DNA of 64,000 bases, taken from assembly GCF_024742075.1 (NCBI RefSeq), contig NZ_JANSGD010000002.1:124001-188000 (forward strand). The letters run 5' to 3'. This document shows, in pieces, positions 38,210-46,898 of the stretch; the first letter of the stretch is position 1, and each line of letters begins with the position of its first letter. A program made the translations under genes and the position numbers. The stretch is from Facklamia sp. 7083-14-GEN3. GTDB lineage: Bacteria; Bacillota; Bacilli; Lactobacillales; Aerococcaceae. The notes beneath the pieces were generated by a model, which searched no databases, was not told the DNA's origin, and saw nothing but the letters and a program-made list of their open reading frames with translations.

Positions 38210-39208
38210 TTAATTTAAATTAACAAAATGCTCTAATGTTGAGATCATATTTGATGTAAAGCCATATTCATTATCATACCATGCAGCAGTCATTACAATT
38301 TGATCATCGCCTTCGCCCATTACTTTTGTAAGCGTAGCGTCAAATACAGATCCTGCTGGATAACCAATAATATCTGCAGAAACGATTTCATCTTCTTCAT
38401 AAACAAAAGCATCTGATTCATATTTTTTCATGGCTGCATTAATTTCTTCAGCTGTTACTTCTTTATCTAAAACGGCATAAACTTCAGTTAATGAACCAGT
38501 GATAGTAGGAACACGCAGAGCCGCACCGTCAATCTTACCATTTAATTCAGGAATAACTTTTCCGATTGCCTTAGCCGCACCTGTTGAAGCAGGAATAATA
38601 GAGAAAGCTCCTGCACGATGTTTACGTCCTCCAGGTGAATCTTGTAGTTTTTGAGTAGAAGTATAAGCATGTACAGTTACCATTTGGGCAGATTTAACGC
38701 CGAACTCTTTGTTTAACACATTAACCATAGGAGCTAAACAGTTGGTTGTACATGAAGCAGCTGAAACAATCACATCATTAGCAGTTAATACATCGTGGTT
38801 AACACCATAAACAACTTGTTTTGTTTCTGCTGATTTAGCTGGCGCTGAGATTAAAACACGTTTAGCACCTGCATCGATATGCGCTTGAGCTTTTTCAGCT
38901 GAATTATAAAATCCTGTACATTCCAGAACGAATTCCACGCCTAAATCTTTCCATGGCAACTTGGCTGCATCTGGCTCAGCATAAGCTTTAATTTCTTTGC
39001 CATCTACAACAATGGCATCTCCTTTAGCTTCTACAGAGTATGGGAAGCGTCCCTGAGCTGAATCATATTTTAATAAGTAAGCCAAATCTTCGTTGTCTGT
39101 TAAATCGTTGATAGCTACTACCTCTAAATCTGAACCTTTTTCTAAGATACGGCGTAATGCTAATCGACCGATACGACCAAAACCATTGATTGCGATTTTT
39201 GTTGACAT
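38210..39208 (-). CDS. gap: Glyceraldehyde-3-phosphate dehydrogenase, NAD type
   Basis: A 332-aa type I GAPDH. It has [16 protein letters not shown] at the N-terminal Rossmann fold and [12 protein letters not shown] with catalytic C153, plus [14 protein letters not shown]. Standard length. It follows cggR by 26 bp with AAGGGGG before the ATG. It is the first metabolic gene of the operon and likely the most highly expressed, given the hairpin after it. Confidence 0.98.
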   Translation of the reverse strand: MSTKIAINGFGRIGRLALRRILEKGSDLEVVAINDLTDNEDLAYLLKYDSAQGRFPYSVEAKGDAIVVDGKEIKAYAEPDAAKLPWKDLGVEFVLECTGFYNSAEKAQAHIDAGAKRVLISAPAKSAETKQVVYGVNHDVLTANDVIVSAASCTTNCLAPMVNVLNKEFGVKSAQMVTVHAYTSTQKLQDSPGGRKHRAGAFSIIPASTGAAKAIGKVIPELNGKIDGAALRVPTITGSLTEVYAVLDKEVTAEEINAAMKKYESDAFVYEEDEIVSADIIGYPAGSVFDATLTKVMGEGDDQIVMTAAWYDNEYGFTSNMISTLEHFVNLN

Positions 39209-39234
39209 AATTAATTTTCCCCCTTAGGAATTTT

Positions 39235-40275
39235 TTATTTAAATTGGGTAACCCCATTTAAAACAGCTTTAGCAAGACTCTCATCACAGACTAACCACGT
39301 TTCCTTTGGCATCATCTTATAGAAAGCCCGGGTAGCAGATGCTTTTTGTTCGCCTGCTACTATAGTTAATAATAACGGAAATTTAAGTACATCTTCAAGT
39401 TGTAAGCCTAAACGTGGTATTGAAAAGACCACATTACCAGCAGCATCGTAGAAAAAGCCAAAAGCTTCTCCTACCGCTCGACCTTCAGTAATTTCCATTT
39501 CTTGTTGTTGACTCAATTTTCGACGATGGGACATGACATCAGCAGCTCCAACACTTAATAAGAGACAATCTGCTGATCGACTTAAATCAAGTGCCTTTTT
39601 AATGGCTGGGTCTTTTACAATTTCTTGGCTCAATTTATCAGTTAATTGATCCGGAACATATAATGGTACATAATCCGCTTGCGTTTCCTGAGCCATAATA
39701 CCGGCTACCGTATTGGATTGAATATGGAAAGACCCTTCCATACCCCCTCGACTGGGGACAAAGGATAAATGTCTGTTTTGCGACAAGTCTTTAGTAAAAT
39801 ACTGACCCATATTAGCTAAAGTAGAACCTCCAGTAACAGCTACAACAGCTTCTTGAGGTAATTCTTGGCCCAGAATAGTTTGAACCGCTTCAGCTAGCAT
39901 TTGGTAAACAGTTGGATCACTTTCAACATTGCCGGCAACTACCCAACAATTTTGAATTTGTAGTTCCTTAACTAGAGCTTGCTCATATTCAGGTAGTCGA
40001 TCCTGTCCCATTCGTAACTGATGAATCAAATGGCCTAATCGTTGACCTTCCTTAGTAATGCGAATACCTGCTCGAGTAACATCTACTAATTCTTGCTCTC
40101 TTAGAATTTGCAAATTAGTACGTAATGTACGCTCAGATAGTTGAATCTGATCAGCTAACGCTTTGCGACCTATTCGTAATTGATGCTTAGATAATGCTTT
40201 TAAAACATTTAAACGAATATCTAACATCTCATCGAGCTCTGGCGCAAGTTTTCCTAATACATCAATTAAATCCAT
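39235..40275 (-). CDS. cggR: Central glycolytic genes regulator CggR (SorC family)
   Basis: A 346-aa repressor. The N-terminal winged helix (about 20-75) includes IGRKALADQIQLSERTLRTN. The C-terminal sugar-phosphate sensor domain has VAVTGGSTLANMGQ and SADCLLLSVGAADVM. In Bacillus it senses fructose-1,6-bisphosphate and represses its own operon. The ATG at 40275 is preferred over a GTG 21 bp upstream, since GGGGGG lies well placed before it and the length matches known CggR. It is the first gene of the glycolytic operon. Confidence 0.93.
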   Translation of the reverse strand: MDLIDVLGKLAPELDEMLDIRLNVLKALSKHQLRIGRKALADQIQLSERTLRTNLQILREQELVDVTRAGIRITKEGQRLGHLIHQLRMGQDRLPEYEQALVKELQIQNCWVVAGNVESDPTVYQMLAEAVQTILGQELPQEAVVAVTGGSTLANMGQYFTKDLSQNRHLSFVPSRGGMEGSFHIQSNTVAGIMAQETQADYVPLYVPDQLTDKLSQEIVKDPAIKKALDLSRSADCLLLSVGAADVMSHRRKLSQQQEMEITEGRAVGEAFGFFYDAAGNVVFSIPRLGLQLEDVLKFPLLLTIVAGEQKASATRAFYKMMPKETWLVCDESLAKAVLNGVTQFK

Positions 40276-40290
40276 AGCCAGCCCCCCGTT

Positions 40291-40305
40291 GGTCACTCAA
40301 TGACC
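40291..40305 (-). promoter_or_regulatory. Candidate CggR operator in the cggR leader
   Basis: A palindrome GGTCA-CTCAA-TGACC lies between the promoter and the cggR start codon, the same position as the Bacillus CggR operator. The 9-mer TTGGTCACT at its edge (40289-40297) recurs at 40430-40438 upstream of the promoter. The match is to position and symmetry, not to the Bacillus sequence. Confidence 0.5.
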
Positions 40306-40351
40306 TTTTAAAAACTATTGTAGAACGGCTTTTTATATTTAGCCTAAAGTA

Positions 40352-40380
40352 ATAGTACCATTCTTAGTGGCGAATTACAA
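40352..40380 (-). promoter_or_regulatory. Promoter of the glycolytic operon
   Basis: On the minus strand TTGTAA (40380 down to 40375), a 17-bp spacer and TACTAT (40357 down to 40352) preceded by TGG as an extended -10. The leader of about 70 nt contains the putative operator. Confidence 0.6.
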
Positions 40381-40474
40381 TTCAAACCCCCCAATATGTT
40401 GGGCAAATATCGTCCTAATAATATACTAATTGGTCACTATTAATAAAGCTTTAAACTTAGACTTGTATAGGTAT

Positions 40475-40517
40475 AAAAATAGACAAAGCGATTGATTAGG
40501 TCGCTTTGTCTATTTTT
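40475..40517 (-). terminator. Terminator overlapping the end of the sdpI-like gene
   Basis: A 17-bp perfect stem (40475-40491 with 40501-40517) with a 9-nt loop that holds the stop codon of the SdpI-like gene. A/T runs on both sides. Confidence 0.85.
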
Positions 40518-41194
40518 AGTAAAATCAAATTCCAAGACTCCATAAGGCTGTTTTTATGCTTTTGAAAAAACCAGTAAGAGGCTGCATAGATAATGAGGAC
40601 ACCACCTAATGCGATAACTAGAAAAGTCCATTGCCTAATCTCTGAAGATAAAAGAGTATTTAGCATAATTAAAATCCCCATAACAACAAATACCTTACCG
40701 CCAAAACGATGAGTCAGATACCAGACTTTTTCATCAGCTAAAGCCCATGGCGTACGAATTCCCATAAAGTAGTTTTGCTTTATTTTAGGCATATAGTTCC
40801 CTAGAATAATGAACAAAATCCCAACGCTTCCTTCTAAATAGGAAGGAAGTTGGTCAATCCATTTTAGAGCAAAGGCACCCATAGCAAGTTGCATAAAAAA
40901 TAAGAAAACATTCGTCACAAAAATAATTAAATAGAAAGGTCTTTCGAAACGTTTAAAGTTTTCTCGTCTGGGATCGATGCGTCTCAATAATTCTGCCAAA
41001 AGATTAAATCCCACCATCATACCAGGAAACATAAAAAAGTTAGCTTTAGAACCATAACTATCGGCTTTTCCTGCAAAATCGAAATGCGTAGCGATAGTCT
41101 CTGGCGCTTTAAAAAAGAAATAAGTTGCTAAAAGCAGTGAAACAAGTGTTATTATCCAATTTATATAAAGATATTTCGATACATTCTTAGTCAT
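40496..41194 (-). CDS. SdpI-family membrane protein
   Basis: A 232-aa protein with about six transmembrane helices. An N-terminal DUF1648 segment (APETIATHFDFAGKADSYGSK) is followed by the SdpI part with LFIILGNYMPKIKQNYFMGI and IRTPWALADEKVWYLTHRF, the family hallmark. In Bacillus SdpI gives immunity to the SdpC toxin and signals to the SdpR repressor. It is 15 bp downstream of an ArsR-type gene, the same pairing, but no SdpC-like toxin is seen here. Confidence 0.88.
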   Translation of the reverse strand: MTKNVSKYLYINWIITLVSLLLATYFFFKAPETIATHFDFAGKADSYGSKANFFMFPGMMVGFNLLAELLRRIDPRRENFKRFERPFYLIIFVTNVFLFFMQLAMGAFALKWIDQLPSYLEGSVGILFIILGNYMPKIKQNYFMGIRTPWALADEKVWYLTHRFGGKVFVVMGILIMLNTLLSSEIRQWTFLVIALGGVLIIYAASYWFFQKHKNSLMESWNLILLKIDKAT

Positions 41195-41209
41195 AGTTAT
41201 CTATACCTC

Positions 41210-41479
41210 CTATTTTTCCAACTCGATTAACCACTGAATAACACTATCTAAAACTGAAGTGTTTAATTCATAATATATGTATTGGCCATCTCTTTTATCA
41301 GTCACTAAATCTGCTTGTTTTAAAATCGAAAGATGCTTGGATATAGTAGAACCGGCAGAGTCAAAATGACTGACAATTTCTCCAGCTGTTAAGGGCCCGG
41401 GTCTTAATAACTCAAGAATTTTCCGACGATTCGGATCGCTTAATGCTTTAAAGAGCAACTGAAAGCTCAAATTATCCAC
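41210..41479 (-). CDS. ArsR/SdpR-type transcriptional repressor
   Basis: An 89-aa winged-helix protein. SDPNRRKILELLRPGPLTAG at about 13-32 is the ArsR-family opening. VSHFDSAGSTISKHLSILKQ is the recognition helix and DGQYIYYELN the wing. There are no metal-binding cysteines, as in SdpR autorepressors. It is co-transcribed with the SdpI-like gene and is likely titrated by it at the membrane. Confidence 0.88.
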   Translation of the reverse strand: MDNLSFQLLFKALSDPNRRKILELLRPGPLTAGEIVSHFDSAGSTISKHLSILKQADLVTDKRDGQYIYYELNTSVLDSVIQWLIELEK

Positions 41480-41573
41480 CTTCCTTACTTCTATATTTCG
41501 ATATTTAGCTAAATAACTAATTTCAAGTTTAACATATAATTTTTTAAATTCAATAGTCTTTAATTTAAATTAA

Positions 41574-41607
41574 AAAAAGCACTAGCTAAAACCTGCTAGT
41601 GCTTTTA
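41574..41607 (-). terminator. Terminator of clpP
   Basis: An 8-bp GC-containing stem (GCACTAGC 41579-41586 with 41595-41602) extended by four A/T pairs, 8-nt loop and a long A-run (U-tract on minus). Confidence 0.85.
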
Positions 41608-41611
41608 TATT

Positions 41612-42211
41612 TTATTTGGCTTTTTTGTCTTTACGATTTTCCATCACTTCATCAACCAAACCATAAGCTTTAGCTTCTTCAGCCGTCATGAAGTTATCTC
41701 GGTCAGTATCTTTCTCAATCACTTCAATTGGTTGTCCAGTCGCTTCAGACAAGATTTCATTTAAGCGTGTTCTTGTTTTCAAGATGTGGCGAGCTGCAAT
41801 TTCTATTTCAGTCGCTTGACCTTGTGCACCACCTAAAGGCTGATGAATCATGACTTCTGCATTTGGAAGAGCAAATCGTTTACCTTTGGTTCCTGCTGCC
41901 AATAAGACAGATCCCATCGAAGCTGCCAATCCTATTACAATAGTTTGGACATCCGCTTTGATAAAGTTCATGGTGTCAAAAATAGCTAACCCGGCTGTCA
42001 CACTTCCACCTGGTGAATTAATGTATAGGTAGATATCTTTTTCAGGATCTTGTGCATCTAAGAACAACAATTGGGCAATCACTGAATTGGCCATGTGATC
42101 ATCAACTGGCCCAGATAGCATAATAATACGGTCTTTAAGTAGACGGGAATAAATATCATAAGCACGCTCACCGCGTGAAGTTTGTTCAATTACTGTTGGC
42201 ACTAAATTCAT
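41612..42211 (-). CDS. clpP: ATP-dependent Clp protease proteolytic subunit
   Basis: A 199-aa serine peptidase with the complete triad: S98 in [15 protein letters not shown]123 in [10 protein letters not shown] and D172 in DTDRDNFM. The tetradecamer works with ClpX, ClpC or ClpE in protein quality control. A single gene with its own terminator. GGGAGG precedes the ATG. I did not find a clear CtsR heptad operator upstream. Confidence 0.98.
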   Translation of the reverse strand: MNLVPTVIEQTSRGERAYDIYSRLLKDRIIMLSGPVDDHMANSVIAQLLFLDAQDPEKDIYLYINSPGGSVTAGLAIFDTMNFIKADVQTIVIGLAASMGSVLLAAGTKGKRFALPNAEVMIHQPLGGAQGQATEIEIAARHILKTRTRLNEILSEATGQPIEVIEKDTDRDNFMTAEEAKAYGLVDEVMENRKDKKAK

Positions 42212-42305
42212 TTTATTTCCTCCCTTTGATCAGAGTATTTGGATTTACTTTGACAGTATAACGCATTAGGTCAAGAATGGTCAAGTTTTTTGGCTGTGTC
42301 TTATC

Positions 42306-43298
42306 CTAGTTCGATTCAAACGGCAAATAAAGATGAATCATCAGGTCTAAATCGGCTGTTTCAAGATAAATTCGTCCTTCTAATTTCTCAACAACCGTCT
42401 TAATAATACTTAATCCTAAGCCAGTATTATACTTACTGCTTTGTCTATTATTTTGAGATTGATAGAATCGATTTAGCAAAACATTGGGATTTTCATCGAT
42501 TGTTTTAAAAATACGATTGCAATACGTTACTTTTATAAGATTTGCTTTTCTATGCATTGTTTCGTTCTTTGTCTGAACAAGTAAGGTATTTAAATTAATT
42601 TGATTTAATTCTTGGTCAATATAATGGCTAGTGAGTGTAATTTTCAAATAATCTTTACCATGATCTAAAACATTTTTGACCAAATTATCTAGAACATGAT
42701 TTATTAAATCTAAATTGGACAAAATAATAACCGGGTCATTTTTTAGATTTAACTCAACATCAATTTTAGCAGTTTTTAATTGATCATAATATGATAAGAC
42801 ATGTTGTGTAATTATTTCTTTTAAATTTAAAGGTTCTGTATCATAATGGAATTCTGAATCATTCAATCTTTCAATTAAGAATAGATGATCTAACAACTTT
42901 TTTAAGTAATCCATTCTTTGATAAATGATACCAAAATAACGTTTTCTGTCTTCCTCATTATCACTAGCCTCCATTAACTGAAGATAACCCATGAGTGAGG
43001 TCAAAGGCGTCCTCACATCATGGGATAGATTTATCATTAGTTCTTGCTTAGAACGTTGTTCAATTTGTAATTCTTTATAAAGATCTCTTTCTTTGATTAA
43101 GGCCAAATTTATCATTTGAACAAGTTCTTGCATTTCTGAAGAAAAGATTTCTTGAGTTAATAATTGGTTAGTAGAGATTTTACTAATATTTTTTAATTGT
43201 TTTGCTAAATCATAGACTTGGCGTCGATAATAGTAGTGATGGCCGATACTTAAAAGTAATAAAACTAATAAAATAATTAATGCGCATATCATTAACAT
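42306..43298 (-). CDS. Sensor histidine kinase
   Basis: A 330-aa kinase. A single N-terminal membrane helix (about 1-19) and almost no extracytoplasmic part, then a coiled linker. The H-box NLSHDVRTPLTSLMGY holds phosphoacceptor H93. The N-box is VLDNLVKNVLDHG and the G-box is NTGLGLSIIKTVV. The lack of an external sensor suggests that it senses within the membrane or through the ABC transporter encoded just upstream, as in antimicrobial-peptide detoxification modules. It is the last gene of the regulator-ATPase-permease-kinase locus. Confidence 0.9.
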   Translation of the reverse strand: MLMICALIILLVLLLLSIGHHYYYRRQVYDLAKQLKNISKISTNQLLTQEIFSSEMQELVQMINLALIKERDLYKELQIEQRSKQELMINLSHDVRTPLTSLMGYLQLMEASDNEEDRKRYFGIIYQRMDYLKKLLDHLFLIERLNDSEFHYDTEPLNLKEIITQHVLSYYDQLKTAKIDVELNLKNDPVIILSNLDLINHVLDNLVKNVLDHGKDYLKITLTSHYIDQELNQINLNTLLVQTKNETMHRKANLIKVTYCNRIFKTIDENPNVLLNRFYQSQNNRQSSKYNTGLGLSIIKTVVEKLEGRIYLETADLDLMIHLYLPFESN

Positions 43299-43315
43299 AC
43301 CAACCTTCTTAAAAT

Positions 43316-44194
43316 TTAATGATCAAATTTAAAATCAGTTCGATAGATATACCAGCGATTGAGACAATATAGCATTAATAAATAAATTAATCCTACACCT
43401 ATAACCGGAAGGGCTTGATTTATATAATCTGCTCTTAAGGTCATTAATTTATTAGAAAACAAAAGGGAAGTTATATTTATATTCAAAAAATTGTCTATAA
43501 ATCCAATTAATGGATTATGAAGACCTGATCCCATTAAAACAGCTACTACAATTACAGTTATCTTACTTTGTAAATATACATTTAAAAACACTAGAAATAA
43601 CATAATAATTGAGTACATTAAGATTTGTGGAAACATTAAAGTTAAATATTCTTGCCAGGCAAAAGGTTGATCCAACTGTTTAGTTAAACCCGCTCCTACA
43701 AGAGAAAAAGCAAAAGAAATAATTTGAGTTATAAAATAAACTACGGAAGCCACGAACACTTTGGCCGTTACCCACTTCCATTTAGCTCCTTTTATAGCTA
43801 AAATATTTTTAAAATATCCAGAAGAAAAATCTTTTCCTATAAAAATCGCAAAGAGAATATAAACGAACATAAAAGTAAAATCGAAATTAGTTATCACTTT
43901 ATTTGATAATTTTAAAGCATTTTTCTTTTCTTGAATCATTAGTTCATATTCTTTTTCAGATAATATTGATTCAGAATCTGAGAAATTTATTTCTGCAAAT
44001 TGTTTACTGCTTTCCTCTTCATCCTCATCATTAATTGAAGTCATTGAAACAATATAGTCATTGTAGGGTTTTTCAATATCTTTATGCCCAACATAAACAT
44101 TTATACCCAAAACTAAAGAGAAAAGAAAAAAAGAAATCCAAGTAGCCCGCATGTGGAGCAATTTATAAATATCGAAACGGATAAAGTTAAACAT
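43316..44194 (-). CDS. ABC-2 type permease of a peptide-resistance-like transporter
   Basis: A 292-aa membrane protein starting MFNFIRFDIYKLLHMRATW, with about six transmembrane helices and one acidic external loop after the first helix (residues 45-90). The ATG at 44194 follows AGGAGG by 7 nt; an upstream in-frame ATG at 44218 lacks such a site. It overlaps nothing and begins just after the ATPase stop codon. With the ATPase it forms a BcrAB/lantibiotic-immunity-like exporter. Confidence 0.82.
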   Translation of the reverse strand: MFNFIRFDIYKLLHMRATWISFFLFSLVLGINVYVGHKDIEKPYNDYIVSMTSINDEDEEESSKQFAEINFSDSESILSEKEYELMIQEKKNALKLSNKVITNFDFTFMFVYILFAIFIGKDFSSGYFKNILAIKGAKWKWVTAKVFVASVVYFITQIISFAFSLVGAGLTKQLDQPFAWQEYLTLMFPQILMYSIIMLFLVFLNVYLQSKITVIVVAVLMGSGLHNPLIGFIDNFLNINITSLLFSNKLMTLRADYINQALPVIGVGLIYLLMLYCLNRWYIYRTDFKFDH

Positions 44195-45110
44195 TAGCTT
44201 GTCCTCCTGTAACATCAATGAAAAATTCTTCTAAACTAGAACGCTCAATTGATATTTGTTCAAATAAAATCCCTGATTGAATAAGTTCATGACTGATAAT
44301 AGCAGGATTGTCCAAATGTTCATACACTCGCAATTCTACATCGCTCACTTGTTTTAGATACTTAATTGATAACTTTTCCTGTAAATGAGAGATAATTTTA
44401 GCATGATCCTTACCAATAATACGAATATAATCTTGATTGATTTGGTTCAATTCATCGTTACTCATTTCTTTAATTAATTTTCCACGATGAATTACACCTA
44501 TTCTGCTCGTATATTTGGACAACTCTCCCAAAATATGACTTGAAATTATGATAGTTAAATGTCGTTCACGATTTAACTTAATAATTAACTCACGAAATTC
44601 ATTCATACCTTGCGGATCCATTCCATTAGTCGGCTCATCCAATAACAAAATATCCGGATCTCCTACCAAAGCTAAAGCGATTCCTAATCGTTGTTTCATT
44701 CCCAATGAAAAATTTCTTACTTTCTTTTTATTTATCTGACTGGATTTAAACCCAACCAGACTTAAAATTTCTGAAACATAATTGGAACGTCGAATACCAC
44801 AAGCTATACATTTCAATTCGAGATTTTGGTGCGCAGTTAAATCGTTATAAAGTCCAGGCGCTTCTATTAAAGTTCCAATTCTTATATCATAATTGTCTTT
44901 TTTTGAAATATCTTGACCATGAATCCAAATTTTTCCACTTGATGCATGTATTTGACGATTGATAATTTTCATTAATGTCGTTTTACCAGCCCCATTACGC
45001 CCAATCAAACCATATATATCACCTGATTGAACATTAATACTAACGTTAAACAAAGCTAACTCGTTCTTATATTTCTTGCTTAAATTTTCACTTTTTAAAA
45101 TTGTTGTCAT
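44187..45110 (-). CDS. ABC transporter ATP-binding protein, bacitracin/lantibiotic-resistance type
   Basis: A 307-aa ATPase. Walker A GRNGAGKTT near residue 37, the signature FSLGMKQRLGIALALVGDP and Walker B ILLLDEPTNGMDP, then ISSHILGELS. The long C-terminal extension is shared with BcrA-like proteins that remove bacitracin or lantibiotics. CGAAGGAGG precedes the ATG. Its promoter region carries three 11-bp-spaced repeats likely bound by the response regulator encoded upstream. Confidence 0.9.
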   Translation of the reverse strand: MTTILKSENLSKKYKNELALFNVSINVQSGDIYGLIGRNGAGKTTLMKIINRQIHASSGKIWIHGQDISKKDNYDIRIGTLIEAPGLYNDLTAHQNLELKCIACGIRRSNYVSEILSLVGFKSSQINKKKVRNFSLGMKQRLGIALALVGDPDILLLDEPTNGMDPQGMNEFRELIIKLNRERHLTIIISSHILGELSKYTSRIGVIHRGKLIKEMSNDELNQINQDYIRIIGKDHAKIISHLQEKLSIKYLKQVSDVELRVYEHLDNPAIISHELIQSGILFEQISIERSSLEEFFIDVTGGQANV

Positions 45111-45134
45111 TCACTTACCTCCTTCGGTAAATAT

Positions 45135-45201
45135 ATAATACCTTAAATGAAAAATTTAATGGCAAAGCAAAAACAAAGAAACTATTAAGAAAAGGTTAAG
45201 A
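45135..45201 (-). promoter_or_regulatory. Response-regulator-dependent promoter of the ABC-kinase genes
   Basis: On the minus strand three direct repeats TCTTAAC, TCTTAAT and TCTTTGT (plus-strand starts 45195, 45184 and 45173) are spaced by exactly 11 bp, as for OmpR-family sites. They lie just upstream of TTGCCA (45160-45165) and TATTAT (45135-45140). The 19-bp spacer is suboptimal, consistent with an activator-dependent promoter. Confidence 0.6.
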
Positions 45202-45243
45202 TACATAGTAAGGAAGCCGCAATAGTAAAAATTAATAGACAGG

Positions 45244-45942
45244 TTACTTGTCGTTTTTAATAGAAACCAAACGAAATCCGATGCCCCAAACGGTTTCAAT
45301 CCACGGCCTGCTACTTATTTGGTCTAATTTCTTACGCAAATTTGAAATGTGCACGGTCAAGGTCTTATCATCCGCTAAATAATCTGCTCCCCAAGCATAC
45401 TCATATATTTCAAGTTTAGAAAAAACCTTCTTTGGTTGACTTAATAAAAGTTCTAAAATTCTTCTTTCTTGAGGGGTTAAACTCAATTCTTGCTTATTAT
45501 AAGTGATTGTTTGGGTTTCAAAATCAAAAATTAATCCCTCAAAATATATTCTTTCAATACTTGATGTATCTTGTAAAGTTGATTGCTTTCGCTTAAGAGA
45601 GACATTAATTCGTGCTTTTAATTCTTTAAGATCAAAAGGTTTTACCAAATAATCATCTGCCCCAGCTTCCAAGAGTTCGACTTTATCATCTACTTGCTCC
45701 TTAGCTGAAACAACAATTATGGGAACCTCATTATTTAAACGGATTCTTTTAAGTAAATCTAAACCTGAAAGACCTGGCAACATTAAATCTAATAAAACAA
45801 GATCAAAATTTGACTGCGTGATAAGAAGTAATCCCTCACTGCCTGAATATGCCGATGTTACAGTGTACCCTTCCTTATTCAAAGCTTCTACTAACAAACT
45901 ATTAATCTGTATATCATCTTCAACAATCAGAATCGATGCCAT
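45244..45942 (-). CDS. OmpR-family response regulator
   Basis: A 232-aa regulator. Receiver domain 1-120 with acidic pocket VEDD, phosphoacceptor D52 in LVLLDLMLPG and conserved Lys in YLVKPFDLKEL. The winged-helix DNA-binding domain (about 130-228) ends WIETVWGIGFRLV. It lies upstream of the ABC transporter and histidine kinase genes, with a 133-bp gap holding the repeat-containing promoter. GGGAGG precedes the ATG. Confidence 0.93.
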   Translation of the reverse strand: MASILIVEDDIQINSLLVEALNKEGYTVTSAYSGSEGLLLITQSNFDLVLLDLMLPGLSGLDLLKRIRLNNEVPIIVVSAKEQVDDKVELLEAGADDYLVKPFDLKELKARINVSLKRKQSTLQDTSSIERIYFEGLIFDFETQTITYNKQELSLTPQERRILELLLSQPKKVFSKLEIYEYAWGADYLADDKTLTVHISNLRKKLDQISSRPWIETVWGIGFRLVSIKNDK

Positions 45943-45993
45943 AAGATCCCTCCCTTTTGAATATTATATCAAATAAGAGTCAGTATTTTTTGC

Positions 45994-46020
45994 AAAAAAA
46001 AAGACCGGTTCCCCGATCTT
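45994..46020 (-). terminator. Terminator of rpmF
   Basis: An 8-bp stem (46001-46008 with 46013-46020) closed by a GGAA tetraloop on the minus strand and followed by at least seven U. Confidence 0.9.
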
Positions 46021-46025
46021 GAAAA

Positions 46026-46205
46026 TTATTTAGCTGTTTCTTCTACGTTTTTGCCTGCGTAGAAACCACAATTACCGCATACACGGTGGCTTAATTTCAT
46101 TTCACCACACTCAGGACAAGCATTCATTCCTGGTACACTTAATTTGAAGTGAGTACGACGCTTTCTTTTTACTGATTTAGATGTTCTTCTTTTTGGTACT
46201 GCCAT
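46026..46205 (-). CDS. rpmF: 50S ribosomal protein L32
   Basis: A 59-aa protein translated directly from the minus strand, [20 protein letters not shown] at the start. It has a zinc ribbon with CPEC (30, 33) and CGNC (43, 46). Structural protein of the large ribosomal subunit. A strong AGGAGGTG precedes the ATG. It lies 29 bp after the yceD gene and is followed at once by a terminator. The four-Cys form is the zinc-dependent C+ version. Confidence 0.97.
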   Translation of the reverse strand: MAVPKRRTSKSVKRKRRTHFKLSVPGMNACPECGEMKLSHRVCGNCGFYAGKNVEETAK

Positions 46206-46234
46206 GTTTTACACCTCCTGGTAGTTGATGACCA

Positions 46235-46774
46235 TTATTTATCTTGGTCTGATAATAACGTTTTTAAGGCTGCAAATCTTGGATCAACTTGATCCTCTTC
46301 TGCTTGGTTTTGAAGAATATATTCTTCTTCGGTTACGACTGCCCAGTCTTTGCCTGAAGGAAGATCTGTATCATCCTCTGCAATGACTTGCCTTGGAATA
46401 TTCAAAAGAACATTATCAACGGCAGATGCTGCGAGGTCAATATAGTCATGTTCAAGAACAATAGTAGTTTCCTCATAATCTTGGGCATTAAAGTCTAAGC
46501 TTTTATCAACATAGCGTTCTCTCACTTTTATCGATAAGGGAACAACTACCGGCTTCAGACTACGAGTAGAAGGCAATGTCACGTCCACATCAAATTGACA
46601 GTGGAGTAAAAACTCTTCATTACGCAAAAGGAAATATCCTTTAGCATGCACTTCATCAATGTGGATTATATCCGACTTGCGTTCACTTATTTGTGATCGA
46701 ATATCGATTCGCTCATCAAAGGAATAGATACCGTCACGACAAGCCTCACGCAATTGACGAAGGGTCCATTTCAT
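46235..46774 (-). CDS. YceD/DUF177 family protein
   Basis: A 179-aa protein of the DUF177 (YceD) family, almost always encoded next to rpmF. It starts MKWTLRQLREACRDG and has the family core LLHCQFDVDVTLPSTRS at about 70-86, with an acidic C-terminus containing DPRFAALKTLL. In plants and bacteria the family is linked to 23S rRNA processing. The ATG at 46774 follows AGAGGTG; the longer frame to 46831 would overlap its own promoter, so it is rejected. Confidence 0.9.
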   Translation of the reverse strand: MKWTLRQLREACRDGIYSFDERIDIRSQISERKSDIIHIDEVHAKGYFLLRNEEFLLHCQFDVDVTLPSTRSLKPVVVPLSIKVRERYVDKSLDFNAQDYEETTIVLEHDYIDLAASAVDNVLLNIPRQVIAEDDTDLPSGKDWAVVTEEEYILQNQAEEDQVDPRFAALKTLLSDQDK

Positions 46775-46802
46775 ATATATCACCTCTAAAACGACAAAAT
46801 AA

Positions 46803-46831
46803 ATTATACTTAAGAAAAGACAGCTTGTCAA
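46803..46831 (-). promoter_or_regulatory. Perfect consensus promoter for yceD-rpmF
   Basis: On the minus strand TTGACA (46831 down to 46826), a 17-bp spacer and TATAAT (46808 down to 46803). Both hexamers are perfect, fitting strong growth-linked expression. The leader is about 20 nt. Confidence 0.92.
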
Positions 46832-46898
46832 TCACAATAATCAATTCTAAACCATTATCAGTATAACTGATTGACGTTCATATTACTAGTTCAGCTTG

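Noticed and set aside
46775-46831. N-terminal extension of the yceD gene
   Set aside because: It would contain the perfect TTGACA-N17-TATAAT promoter and lacks a ribosome-binding site.
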